A program made the position numbers and the translations under genes. 64,000 nt of DNA from Staphylococcus agnetis (lineage in GTDB: Bacteria > Bacillota > Bacilli > Staphylococcales > Staphylococcaceae): positions 1-64,000 of the forward strand of contig NZ_PPQF01000006.1 in the NCBI RefSeq assembly GCF_002901865.1. Direction: 5' to 3'. Below are positions 46,451-55,065 of the stretch, piece by piece; position 1 is the stretch's first letter, and each line of letters begins with the position of its first letter. The notes under the pieces are model-generated. The model was not told where the DNA came from. It saw only the letters and a list, made by a program, of their open reading frames with translations, and searched no databases.

Positions 46451-46803
46451 TTGACGTCACTTCCCTCTTCCATATTTGGAGCTGTGATGCGGGATTGATC
46501 GAGTGGCCCATCAACTTCACCATGAAAGCCATATATTTTTTGTTCTCCAGCATATCGCACTAAACGAATTTCTTTTTCATCTCCTGGCTCAAAGCGTACT
46601 GCAGCACCAGCAGGTATATCCAAATGTTTCCCGTAAGCTTCCTCGCGATTAAACGTTAATGCCGGATTGGCTTCGTAAAAATGATAGTGTGACCCCACTT
46701 GAACCGGGCGGTCGCCACTATTTTTTACTGTTAATTTCGTGTTTGAACGTCCTTCATTTATCATAATTTCACTTGATTGTACTATGATTTCCCCTGGTTT
46801 CAT
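46447..46803 (-). CDS. ureB: Urease beta subunit UreB
   Basis: A 118-aa protein starting [13 protein letters not shown], with [15 protein letters not shown] and GFHGEVDG, all typical of UreB. The ATG at 46803 has AGGAGG 6 nt upstream; the longer frame reads into ureA. 10 bp after ureA, 4-bp overlap with ureC. Confidence 0.94.
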   Translation of the reverse strand: MKPGEIIVQSSEIMINEGRSNTKLTVKNSGDRPVQVGSHYHFYEANPALTFNREEAYGKHLDIPAGAAVRFEPGDEKEIRLVRYAGEQKIYGFHGEVDGPLDQSRITAPNMEEGSDVK

Positions 46804-46813
46804 CTTAATCCTC

Positions 46814-47116
46814 CTAAACAATCGGATGATGGATAGTAACAAGTTTTGTTCCATCTGGAAACGTGGCTTCTATTTCAATATCTGTCACCATTGATTCAAC
46901 GCCATCCATGACATCATCTTTATTTAAAATTTCACGTCCATAACTCATCAGTTCTGCAACAGATTTACCATCACGTGCACCTTCTAAAATCTCATAGCTG
47001 ATTAATGCAACTGCCTCAGGATGATTTAACTTTAATCCACGCGCTTTACGGCGTCGTGCCAAATCAGCTGCAACAACAAGCATGAGTTTATCTTGTTCTC
47101 GTTGTGTAAAATTCAT
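46814..47116 (-). CDS. ureA: Urease gamma subunit UreA
   Basis: A 100-aa protein, [20 protein letters not shown] to VTIHHPIV, the standard UreA length. The ATG at 47116 matches the S. aureus start; a GTG 12 bases upstream overlaps the GGGAG ribosome site. First gene of the operon, divergent from the urea transporter. Confidence 0.94.
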   Translation of the reverse strand: MNFTQREQDKLMLVVAADLARRRKARGLKLNHPEAVALISYEILEGARDGKSVAELMSYGREILNKDDVMDGVESMVTDIEIEATFPDGTKLVTIHHPIV

Positions 47117-47336
47117 CTCATCACTCACTCCCTTTTCGCAAAAATAAAACTTACAAACAAATTATAATCCTTTAAATGACCACCTTCAAATAATTATGTT
47201 ATTATTGAAAAGTAATTTATAACTATATCTATCCCACATAAAAGGTTTCACTTACGAACAAACTATATTAATATAACTTATTTCCATTCGGATTTTTGAT
47301 TAATGTTTGAGAAATTATTGGAAAGAGGGATTGAAC

Positions 47337-48251
47337 ATGCCTTTACCACTACAAAGTTTTTTGAAGAATATTTCACAAGTCGTTTTACTTGAGAATGTCT
47401 GGACAGGATTACTTATTCTGATTGCGCTGTGGATAGGAGATTGGAAAGTCGGTTTGGCCGCTATGATAGGAAGTGCCATCAGTTTGGTGACCGCACCATG
47501 GTTTGGGTATACAAGAGAGGAAATTCACGCAGGATTAGCAGGATTTAATAGTGTACTTGTTGCCATTGCACTGACTATTTTTATGGTGATGACATGGCAA
47601 ACTGTCATGGTGTGTTTGATTGCAACGATTATCGCAATGCCACTTGCTAAATCGATGCAGACCGTGTTTCGGCGTTATCAACTTCCAGAACTCACAACAC
47701 CATTTGTGTTGGTGACATGGATGGTATTGCTCATGAATCAACAATTTGCATTTTTAAAAAGTACTGTCAAAGTTTTACCTTTAAAACACACCGCAACAAT
47801 TGATGTCACACAACCTCTGCACCCTGTGGTCGCTTTTTTTAATAGTATGAGTCAAATATTTCTCGTTGAAAATGTTGTATCAGGCATATTAATTATCATC
47901 GCTTTCTTTGTTGCATCAGGATGGGCCGGTTTTTTCGTCATCATCGCCAACGTGCTTTCAATGTTATTTGTATATGTTTTAGGCACTGATGCGATGGCAT
48001 TCAACCACGGGCTTTTTGGATACAATTTAATATTGACCGTGATTGCTGTGGCAGTCACATTTAGGAACTTAACACGTTATCATCGTTATCTCATGCTCGT
48101 GCTTGTTATTGTATTGACACCAATGATTTATGGCGCTATCGCTACACTATTAGAACCCTTTGGCATTCCAATTTTAACGCTACCGTTCATCATCGTTACT
48201 TGGATATTGCTGTTGGCTGGGCAAAACCAACCTACCACGCATCAACTTTAA
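47337..48251 (+). CDS. Urea transporter, UT family
   Basis: A 304-aa channel-like transporter made of two repeated halves: FLKNISQVVLLENVWTGLLI in the first and FFNSMSQIFLVENVVSGILI in the second. Each half continues to FNSVLVAIAL or YNLILTVIAV and to ELTTPFVLVTW or LTLPFIIVTW. The repeats are the hallmark of the UT-A/UT-B fold. It would supply urea to the divergent ureABC. The ATG at 47337 has AGAGGG upstream. Confidence 0.9.
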   Translation: MPLPLQSFLKNISQVVLLENVWTGLLILIALWIGDWKVGLAAMIGSAISLVTAPWFGYTREEIHAGLAGFNSVLVAIALTIFMVMTWQTVMVCLIATIIAMPLAKSMQTVFRRYQLPELTTPFVLVTWMVLLMNQQFAFLKSTVKVLPLKHTATIDVTQPLHPVVAFFNSMSQIFLVENVVSGILIIIAFFVASGWAGFFVIIANVLSMLFVYVLGTDAMAFNHGLFGYNLILTVIAVAVTFRNLTRYHRYLMLVLVIVLTPMIYGAIATLLEPFGIPILTLPFIIVTWILLLAGQNQPTTHQL

Positions 48252-48345
48252 TACTTCGCGTTACATCTCTAATATCAATTTATCAGCAACTTCTATTGCG
48301 CCTCGTAACGACGCAATGGGCATTTCTCATAAAATCGTATATGAA

Positions 48346-48387
48346 TAGCCTTCAAATTCATCTGGTCATGAATTCGAAGGCTTTTTC
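48346..48387. terminator. Bidirectional terminator, GCCTTCAA hairpin family copy 6
   Basis: AGCCTTCAAATTCAT pairs with ATGAATTCGAAGGCT (one mismatch), then TTTTT. It stands between the converging urea-transporter and CDF genes. Confidence 0.85.
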
Positions 48388-48424
48388 ATTACGCCAAAAA
48401 TGCTGACTTATTTATTTAAAAGGT

Positions 48425-49360
48425 TTATTTTATCTCTTCAAAGTAAGCTTCATCTAAATGATTCATTTCTAAATGTTCAATTTGAAGTGTTGTATGGGAT
48501 AAACCGTACTTTTCTTTTAGCAATCGTTCTAATTTATTTATCGTTTCATATGCGTCATGACCACTTTTACTATCTAGTACAACATGTGCACTTAATGAGT
48601 AGTGCTCAGTTGTAATGGACCATAAATGGAATTCGTGTACATCAAGGACTTGATCCACACGTTTCATATCATCCATAATTTCATCAGTATCCAAATGCTC
48701 AGGTACTGATTCCATTAAAATCGATACAGCATTACGCATAATTTTGTAGCCCCCACGTAAAATGACTACAGCAATGACCATACTTAAAATCGGGTCAATC
48801 ATTTGAATACCTGTAAAATAAATGAGTACCACAGCTAAAATAACACCCACGGAGTTCAATAAGTCTCCTATAAAGTGCCATAACGCACTTTGGATATTAA
48901 TATTGTTTTCACTTTTAAGTGAGCGCATTAAAATGATCGTTAAAACGATGTTCACGATTAAACCAATCGTAGCAATAAAAAGCATTAAACCACTTTCAAC
49001 AGGTTTTGGGTAGATGATGCGCATGATTGCTTCATAAAAAATCCAAATTGAAATGATTGCTAATGCCAAACCATTTAAAAAGGCAGCGATAATTTCAAAT
49101 CTTAAATATCCAAAAGTATATTTTGCAGTTGGTTTACGGCTTGCAAAGTAGATTGCCACCATTGACAAACCAAGTGCTATCACATCACTTAACATGTGAA
49201 ATGAATCAGAAAGTAATGCCAGTGAGTTAGAAAGTATCCCTCCAGCAAACTCTACAATTGTAAAAAATAATGTAATGATTAATGACGCCCATAAAGTTTT
49301 TTTAGAACTTTTTTGAAGTTTTCGGTGTTCGACATGGTGGAAATAATAATTTCTTTGCAT
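48425..49360 (-). CDS. Cation diffusion facilitator (CzcD/ZitB type)
   Basis: A 311-aa CDF exporter with six helices. Metal sites of the CDF fold are in LALLSDSFHMLSD (helix 2, D-x3-H-x2-D type) and HFIGDLLNSVG (helix 5, H-x3-D). The C-terminal cytoplasmic domain contains VHEFHLWSIT and ends IEHLEM. The H-D pair fits zinc (or cobalt/cadmium) export. Follows a DUF2231 gene by 13 bp. Confidence 0.88.
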   Translation of the reverse strand: MQRNYYFHHVEHRKLQKSSKKTLWASLIITLFFTIVEFAGGILSNSLALLSDSFHMLSDVIALGLSMVAIYFASRKPTAKYTFGYLRFEIIAAFLNGLALAIISIWIFYEAIMRIIYPKPVESGLMLFIATIGLIVNIVLTIILMRSLKSENNINIQSALWHFIGDLLNSVGVILAVVLIYFTGIQMIDPILSMVIAVVILRGGYKIMRNAVSILMESVPEHLDTDEIMDDMKRVDQVLDVHEFHLWSITTEHYSLSAHVVLDSKSGHDAYETINKLERLLKEKYGLSHTTLQIEHLEMNHLDEAYFEEIK

Positions 49361-49373
49361 TCCTTAATCCTCC

Positions 49374-49790
49374 CTAGTTCCCGTAAGTAATACTTGCACC
49401 TAAGTGCCCAGCTACAATTAATAGTCCAAATCCGATGACCGTAAAGATAAGTACACCCCATTTAGAATAAGTTGCATATGTTTTAAACCACATTCCGCCT
49501 AATTGGATGACTGTTGCAAAGCCATAAGCAATTAAAGCGAGCATGGCAAACGTTTCATGTAAATGTACTAAACTTTCGACATGTTGCGGGTTAAAATGTT
49601 GCATCGCATATTCTTCCCCACTATCGCCAAGTAAATAACTGATGGCACCAGACAACATACCAAATATAAGAGTGAGTGCGAGTGAGAAAGATAAATCTTT
49701 TTTCTTTAAAATCACGTTTAATAATGCAATTAAAGTCGCAAATGATAATAATGCGATTGGAAAATGTACAAATAATGGATGTAATGGCAT
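49374..49790 (-). CDS. DUF2231-family membrane protein
   Basis: A 138-aa protein with four helices starting MPLHPLFVHFPIALLSFA; the HPLxVHFPIAL motif and later HLHETFA are the DUF2231 signature. Histidines in these proteins have been suggested to bind haem or metal. The ATG at 49790 has GGGG 9 nt upstream; the TTG nine bases earlier is less likely. Probably cotranscribed with the CDF gene. Confidence 0.78.
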   Translation of the reverse strand: MPLHPLFVHFPIALLSFATLIALLNVILKKKDLSFSLALTLIFGMLSGAISYLLGDSGEEYAMQHFNPQHVESLVHLHETFAMLALIAYGFATVIQLGGMWFKTYATYSKWGVLIFTVIGFGLLIVAGHLGASITYGN

Positions 49791-49858
49791 ATCAATCAAC
49801 CCCTTGTTTTCTTTATAAGCTTACTATATAGAGGAAAACTGAAATGAACCTGAAATTT

Positions 49859-51010
49859 TTAAAGTTTTATTAAAAATGTTGTGCCTTTTCCTTTTTTTGA
49901 CATTACCGTTACAACACCCCCATATTGATGTACACGTGCTTGCAACAATGCTAAACCAATACCAGACCCCTTTTGGTTTTGGTTACCTCTGTAAAATCTT
50001 TTAAAAATATGCTGCTGTTCTTCTTTTGCAATGCCCACACCATCATCACTCACACGTACTTCAATACCATTGATTGTTTTCGATGCACTTATAGCTACCT
50101 TTACATCAGATTCATTATGCTTCACCGCATTTTCCAACAAAATATTCACAATTTGCCTTAAATGTAAAGGCAAAATAGGATATTTCAAATGACGTGCATA
50201 TAAACGTTTAATCGGTATATGATATGCCATCTCAACAGATTGAACCGCTTCATCTAACACTGTGGCAATGTGAATCTCATCTAAATCTTTAATGGTCATA
50301 TCAGGTTCTAACATCGAGTCTATGAGTTGTTGCATATAGGTCACTTCAGTTTTCATTTGCGCTAACGTTTGCTTACTCGTCGTACTTAAATGTTCATGTT
50401 CAAGCATGTCGATATACTGTGTTCCAAGTAACAACGATGCGATGGGTGTTTTCATTTCATGTGATGCATTTTGAATGAACAGGCGTTGATCGTGCATCAA
50501 TTGTTCATAAACTTTAATCGGACGCTGCGCAAGATAATACGCTAATCCCATCATTAAAATAAATCCTAGCAAAAAGCATCCAATTAATACTGAAATTAAA
50601 AATCCTTTAGTTTCATGGAAATCATGAACATTCGTTAAACTATATAATGTCCTTTCATTCGAGAGCGAGACGGTTCTCACATCAAATACGCCGTACCGAC
50701 TTTCATCAATATATGGTGTAGTCGTTGAATTCTGAAGAAAACGTGTTTCAAGTTCTCGTGTTGAAAATGGGGTGGATGCCTCAATGATTTTTCCATGTTT
50801 CACAACAAAATGATCATGTGTTGGATTGACCTTTTGATGTTGTGCGAGTGTTGTTTGAACACTTGATGTCTGACGTTGAGCCGTCTCATTAATTTCTTGA
50901 TTCAATTTATAGCTAAACAAGATAACGATAATGATGAACAAGACACTTAATAAGGCAAATAACATTCCTGCATATTTTAGAAAAGCTGGCCAAAATCGAT
51001 AGTTTGTCAT
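49859..51010 (-). CDS. Sensor histidine kinase
   Basis: A 383-aa sensor with helices at about 14-34 and 137-160 and a 100-residue extracellular sensor region between. The H-box is NASHEMKTPIASLL with His184, the N-box NILLENAVKHNE, then DDGVGIAKEEQQHIFKRFYRG and GSGIGLALL. No HAMP domain is clear. Its start overlaps the regulator stop by 4 bp. Signal unknown; not an evident ArlS, SaeS, GraS or VraS. Confidence 0.88.
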   Translation of the reverse strand: MTNYRFWPAFLKYAGMLFALLSVLFIIIVILFSYKLNQEINETAQRQTSSVQTTLAQHQKVNPTHDHFVVKHGKIIEASTPFSTRELETRFLQNSTTTPYIDESRYGVFDVRTVSLSNERTLYSLTNVHDFHETKGFLISVLIGCFLLGFILMMGLAYYLAQRPIKVYEQLMHDQRLFIQNASHEMKTPIASLLLGTQYIDMLEHEHLSTTSKQTLAQMKTEVTYMQQLIDSMLEPDMTIKDLDEIHIATVLDEAVQSVEMAYHIPIKRLYARHLKYPILPLHLRQIVNILLENAVKHNESDVKVAISASKTINGIEVRVSDDGVGIAKEEQQHIFKRFYRGNQNQKGSGIGLALLQARVHQYGGVVTVMSKKGKGTTFLIKL

Positions 51011-51675
51011 GCTATCACTTCCAATTTATAACCCACGCCGCGAATACTTTTAATTTGAAGTGATGTATGTAGTTGCGTTAATTTTTTTCTAAGTTGTCGA
51101 ACGAGTGCATCAATATTATTGTCAGTTACGATTTGATCTAAATACCATACTTTTTCAATAATTAAGCCCCTTGAAACAACCGCATTTAAAAATAAAAGTT
51201 CTAATAATTGATACTCTTTTTGGGTAAACTCTAAGATATGCCCATCTTTCATAAAATGATGTTTTTGATAATCAAACGTCACGTTCCCTATTGTTTTCAC
51301 GTGATGGTCTATCGCATGGTACCGTTTCATTACCGCAAGCATACGTGCTTCTAATTCTTCAAACTCAAACGGTTTCGTCACATAATCATCTGCTCCTGCA
51401 GTAAGTCCTTCAACTTTATCTGTAGTTTGCGATTTCGCTGTTAACATAATAATAGGGACTGGATTGCCCCCATCACGTATGCGCTGGATAATATCCACAC
51501 CACTCGTATCCGGTAACATCCAGTCCACGAGAATGATGTCGTAATGAATTTGATCCATATATAATGCTACCTCTTCGCCAGTCGTTAACCAATCTACAGT
51601 GTACTGACGAAGTTTCAACATATTTTGAAGTAAATCCCCAATCATGCGATTGTCTTCGATGAGTAGGACTTTCAT
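51007..51675 (-). CDS. Response regulator, OmpR/PhoB family
   Basis: A 222-aa regulator. The receiver has the phospho-acceptor Asp51 (IILVDWMLPDTSG), the Thr in IIMLTAKS and Lys in DDYVTKPFEFEE. The C-terminal winged helix ends RSIRGVGYKLE. Partner of the kinase at 49859-51010. Preceded at 51702-51836 by a 44-codon membrane peptide gene on the same strand. Confidence 0.9.
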   Translation of the reverse strand: MKVLLIEDNRMIGDLLQNMLKLRQYTVDWLTTGEEVALYMDQIHYDIILVDWMLPDTSGVDIIQRIRDGGNPVPIIMLTAKSQTTDKVEGLTAGADDYVTKPFEFEELEARMLAVMKRYHAIDHHVKTIGNVTFDYQKHHFMKDGHILEFTQKEYQLLELLFLNAVVSRGLIIEKVWYLDQIVTDNNIDALVRQLRKKLTQLHTSLQIKSIRGVGYKLEVIA

Positions 51676-51701
51676 TCAATCACCTCATATTTTCTAAGTT
51701 G

Positions 51702-51836
51702 TTATGATGTTTTGACATCTTTATTCATATCCGCGTCAATACGATATTGTTGGAGTGTTAAAATCGCGACGCCCCACATGACCATTACCCCAATCATACC
51801 GGCCACATAAGCACATGCTTTATAAAAAGTTTTCAT
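51702..51836 (-). CDS. 44-aa membrane peptide leading the two-component operon
   Basis: The frame runs from an ATG at 51836 to TAA at 51702 and has an excellent AGGAGG 8 nt upstream. The product MKTFYKACAYVAGMIGVMVM continues through one membrane helix (about 8-28) and ends in a charged tail DADMNKDVKTS. It lies 26 bp before the response regulator, downstream of the promoter candidates. The family is not recognised; a small modulator of the histidine kinase is an attractive guess. Confidence 0.62.
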   Translation of the reverse strand: MKTFYKACAYVAGMIGVMVMWGVAILTLQQYRIDADMNKDVKTS

Positions 51837-51868
51837 GATCAAAGCCTCCTGTTCAATATATTATCCCT

Positions 51869-51916
51869 ATTATATACCACGATGACGCAGTATATAAAAC
51901 GCATCATTCTATGCAA
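51869..51916 (-). promoter_or_regulatory. Promoter region of the two-component operon
   Basis: Two overlapping candidates on the minus strand: TTGCAT-N16-TATACT (51916-51889) and TTATAT-N17-TATAAT (51897-51869). The second ends 32 bp before the ATG of the 44-codon gene. Confidence 0.55.
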
Positions 51917-51990
51917 TAATATGACGTTGATCACACAATGATGATTTTATTGATAGTTACAATGTATCTTTTCTCTATTGAAAAACAACA

Positions 51991-52030
51991 TAAAAAACTA
52001 CCCACATAGACATCGACTTTGCGGGTAGTA
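51991..52030 (-). terminator. Terminator of the serine hydrolase gene
   Basis: CTACCCACA pairs with TGCGGGTAG (one mismatch), and TTTTTTATG follows on the minus strand. Confidence 0.8.
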
Positions 52031-52049
52031 TAAGGCTATTTATAAGATT

Positions 52050-53222
52050 TTATTTTTTCCTTTTTGGTTGTTGTAATATATCAAAAAAGATGTGTTTAAT
52101 TTTATTTTCGTTCAAATTCGGTTTATGATTTTCATAATTTGTGGCTAGAACGACTGTAAAACGACCGTTAAAGTAAGCTGTAAATGTTTGTCCAAAAAAC
52201 ACACCATTAATGCGGTTAAAGTCTGGAAATACATAAAAACCATAACGGTAATTTTCTGGGTAACGTGAAGACTTAATTTCATGCAAATACGACTCTGTTT
52301 CTTGTGATGAAAAAACTTGGTTCGTTTGCAATTTTCGAATCATCTTGCCCATATCGTAAGGCGACATATATAAATTGCCCGCACCATAATACTGATCTAA
52401 AAACACGGGTTGTTTAAACACGGGGATATGATCACTTAATTTGTATCCTTTGGCCATATCTTTTTGATATCGGACATCATTATAAAACGCACTATGATTA
52501 AGATTGAACGGCTTGGCAAATGCTTTATAATAGTTTTCTGTATAACTTTTTTGCGTGACTTCTTCTACCACTTTCGCAAGCACAAGATAATTCGCATCGT
52601 TATAAAAATGTTTATGATACGTTTTAGGATTAATCCCTTTATCATGAATGGCTTGTACAGCACCGTCTAAATCCAAGATATCATGAGAGCCTTCATATCG
52701 ATATAAACCACTACGATGTAACATCAAATCTTTTAATGTGATTTTTGGATTGGTTTCAAAATCAGGCAAATAGTCATCTACGAGATCATTAAGATGGATT
52801 TTACCATCTAATTCTAGTTTTTTAACCATCATCCCTGTAAAAAACTTTTGCGCTGACCCAATGAGATAAAGTGTATTAGGCCCATTCTTTTTACCGGCTT
52901 CGATATCTTGGAACCCATACCCTTTATTCATTTTCAACTCGCCATTGTCAAAAATGGCAATACCCCCATTAAAATCAGTCTTATTTAAATATTGATCAAT
53001 CGTAGCATACGTGCTGTTATCTTGATCAACCATTGTTTTTAATCGCGGAATTTTATCCGATTTGATGCCATCTTTCGCATGTTGCTGGGTTATAAATTCT
53101 GTAAGGTGTTGTTCATGTTGGCGTTTGAAATAACGATAAATACTGGCACTACCTATCAAAATGACTAAAGCTACTAAACCTAACATTACTTTCTTTAATA
53201 AAGCTCTACTTCTATTTTTCAC
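52050..53222 (-). CDS. FmtA/Flp-like serine hydrolase, beta-lactamase class C fold
   Basis: A 390-aa protein with an N-terminal membrane helix (about 12-30) acting as signal anchor. The extracytoplasmic domain has SxxK as SAQKFF (about residue 118-121) and the Tyr motif YND in HKHFYNDANYLVLAKV. The third motif (K/H-T/S-G) is not clear. Proteins of this group include FmtA, a D-amino-esterase for teichoic acid, and Flp. Hydrolase of wall D-alanine esters or peptides is a reasonable guess. Confidence 0.78.
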   Translation of the reverse strand: MKNRSRALLKKVMLGLVALVILIGSASIYRYFKRQHEQHLTEFITQQHAKDGIKSDKIPRLKTMVDQDNSTYATIDQYLNKTDFNGGIAIFDNGELKMNKGYGFQDIEAGKKNGPNTLYLIGSAQKFFTGMMVKKLELDGKIHLNDLVDDYLPDFETNPKITLKDLMLHRSGLYRYEGSHDILDLDGAVQAIHDKGINPKTYHKHFYNDANYLVLAKVVEEVTQKSYTENYYKAFAKPFNLNHSAFYNDVRYQKDMAKGYKLSDHIPVFKQPVFLDQYYGAGNLYMSPYDMGKMIRKLQTNQVFSSQETESYLHEIKSSRYPENYRYGFYVFPDFNRINGVFFGQTFTAYFNGRFTVVLATNYENHKPNLNENKIKHIFFDILQQPKRKK

Positions 53223-53271
53223 TCTACATTTTCCCTCTTTTTAACCTTTCAACAAAACACTCATTTTAACA

Positions 53272-54249
53272 CTATTTGATAATATCGATAAGTTCTTTCT
53301 TAGAAGCTGCACGTGCTGGAATCCATCCAAAAACAATCCCAATGAATGAAGATACACCAACAGCGAGTAAAACAGAACCCAAAGTGACTGAACTGCGTAT
53401 ATAGTCTGGCGTTAATGCATCCACGATAGACGCAATACCCATACCGATAACCAAACCAATCACGCCACCAATCAAGCATAGAATAATACTTTCTGTGAGA
53501 AATTGCAATTCAATATCTCTCCCCTTTGCTCCAAAAGCACGACGAATCGCGATTTCTTCTGTTCGTTCTGCGACTGAAATATACATTACATTCATCACAC
53601 CAATACCTGCTATAAATAATGAAATACCTGCAACTGCTGCCACAAAATAGGTAATTGCATCGAACACGTTATTGATATTTTTCATTAACGCTTCTAAATC
53701 TGTATATTGATATGTGCCATCACCAACCGCCGAGCCATTTTTGTTTAATTTATCTGCAACGGCATTACCAACTTCTTTTTTACTCATAGATTCTTGAAAT
53801 GTCACTTCTAATTGCGGCAGTGATGATGTCAACGTAGGTAAGTATCGTTTTACTGTTTTTGTCTGAACTTGTACGAGATTTGGGGTCATAAACTCATCAT
53901 GAATGCCCTTAACTGTAAATCCCATTCCATCGATATAAATCGTTTTTCCAATTGCATCGCCTTTGAATAAAGTGTCAACAACATCTGAACTAATCGTCGC
54001 CACACGCTCTGTCATGTCATTATCATCTTTTGTAAATGCTTGACCTTCTTCAACGTCTTTCGCGGAAGAGACTGGCTTTATCGCGATGTCTGTTTTTTTA
54101 TTCGTGCTACTTGCTTTACTTGTTAAACCGTTCTCATCATTTGTTTTAATTTTGACGTCTTTAACCCCTTTAACTTGACGTGCCATATCTATATCAGTAG
54201 CAGTAACAGGATTCGTATTCGCAACCTTACCTCTTCTTTTTGAATACAC
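53272..54249 (-). pseudogene. MacB/YknZ-type ABC permease, N-terminally truncated
   Basis: The 325-codon frame encodes the periplasmic MacB domain and the last three helices: GMGFTVKGIHDEFM, AAVAGISLFIAGIGVMNVMY, SVAERTEEIAIRRAFGAKGRD and the end GWIPARAASKKELIDIIK. The first helix and about 80 residues at the start are absent, and no ribosome site precedes the open frame. A full protein of this type is near 400 aa. Directly upstream, in another frame, are codons for the end of an ABC ATPase (see 54237-54285). I infer a deletion joining ATPase end to mid-permease, so this is a remnant. Confidence 0.72.
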
Positions 54250-54285
54250 CCATTTAAAATATGAATGATGCGATCCGCTTGTGCC
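54237..54285 (-). pseudogene. Remnant: C-terminus of an ABC ATPase (MacB/YknY type)
   Basis: On the minus strand the codons read AAQADRIIHILNGCIQKEEV, the usual C-terminal ending of LolD/MacB/YknY-type ATPases. A stop codon precedes it and the frame differs from that of the permease fragment next to it. Only about 20 codons survive. It marks the breakpoint of a lost export locus. Confidence 0.5.
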
Positions 54286-54533
54286 GCTCAGATTGTGATT
54301 TTAAGCCTACAATGGGGATTCGGATTGCAACTACCTGATATTAATATCGGGTCATTAAATATCCTTTCACCAGGAAATCCAATTTTAGGGGCGATAAGCA
54401 TTCAAAATATTGTCTCGTCATGGTTATTTTGGGTATTGCTGTATTCAACGTGTCATTTATCAAAAAATGGGCGTGGGTTGCTGTAATCATTCATATAATT
54501 GTCTGTGTTCTATTGAGCATTTTTATGGTATAA
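54286..54533 (+). pseudogene. Frameshifted Yip1-like membrane protein fragment
   Basis: The plus-strand frame at 54265-54486 gives LSLQWGFGLQLPDINIGSL and ISIQNIVSSWLFWVL. After about 54430 the sensible reading continues in another frame as GIAVFNVSFIKKWAWVAVII to a stop at 54533. Together they look like the C-terminal part of a Yip1-domain protein. In Bacillus, Yip1 protein YknW is encoded with the YknXYZ exporter, which fits the permease remnant next door; here the orientation is opposite. Confidence 0.45.
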
Positions 54534-54545
54534 ATTTCCTCATTA

Positions 54546-54586
54546 AAAACGTCACAGAAACATTCAGTTCCTGTGACGCTTTTTTC
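54546..54586 (-). terminator. Terminator overlapping the end of the DUF1648 gene
   Basis: AAACGTCACAG pairs with CTGTGACGCTT around a loop of about 12 nt. The stop codon of the gene lies within the hairpin, and a T-run follows on the minus strand. Confidence 0.8.
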
Positions 54587-55049
54587 GTTGTTTTTTAAAT
54601 CCATAACTAATGAGAATGATGCTATAAATACATATTGAAACAATCGGTAACAATGTAAAAATTGCAGTGATATTGTGTTCGCCGTGTAATAGATGATGTA
54701 ATTGATTCATATACAGCATCCAAACAGTGACATGTATGATACTAAAGAGTCCGGTAATAATGAATTGATGTGTGACGACCGGCTGTTTATCATTTGATAG
54801 TATATTGCGCAAAGTAGGTAGCGCATAGATTAAAAGCACCCCTATCTTCCAAATCAACACAAACACCACAGGTAACAGCCATAAATTCGCCTTATTCCCG
54901 AAAGCATCTGCATGACCTAAAAGCGTAAAATGCGTTCCAACCTGATCAGGCATTTTGTGATACATGAGACCTAAGTAACTCAGTGCAATCAACCATAATA
55001 TGAAACATAAACCATTTAATACATTCATTAGATGTCTCTTGTTATTCAT
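54564..55049 (-). CDS. DUF1648-like small membrane protein
   Basis: A 161-aa protein with four helices. The first loop has MYHKMPDQVGTHFTLLGHAD, the DUF1648 pattern (P-x-x-I/V-P-x-H-F-x-x-G), also found in the SdpI immunity proteins. The C-terminus is basic (KKQRKKRHRN). Function unknown. It follows the fructosamine kinase gene by 16 bp on the same strand. Confidence 0.72.
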   Translation of the reverse strand: MNNKRHLMNVLNGLCFILWLIALSYLGLMYHKMPDQVGTHFTLLGHADAFGNKANLWLLPVVFVLIWKIGVLLIYALPTLRNILSNDKQPVVTHQFIITGLFSIIHVTVWMLYMNQLHHLLHGEHNITAIFTLLPIVSICIYSIILISYGFKKQRKKRHRN

Positions 55050-55065
55050 GATGCCTCACTCCGTT

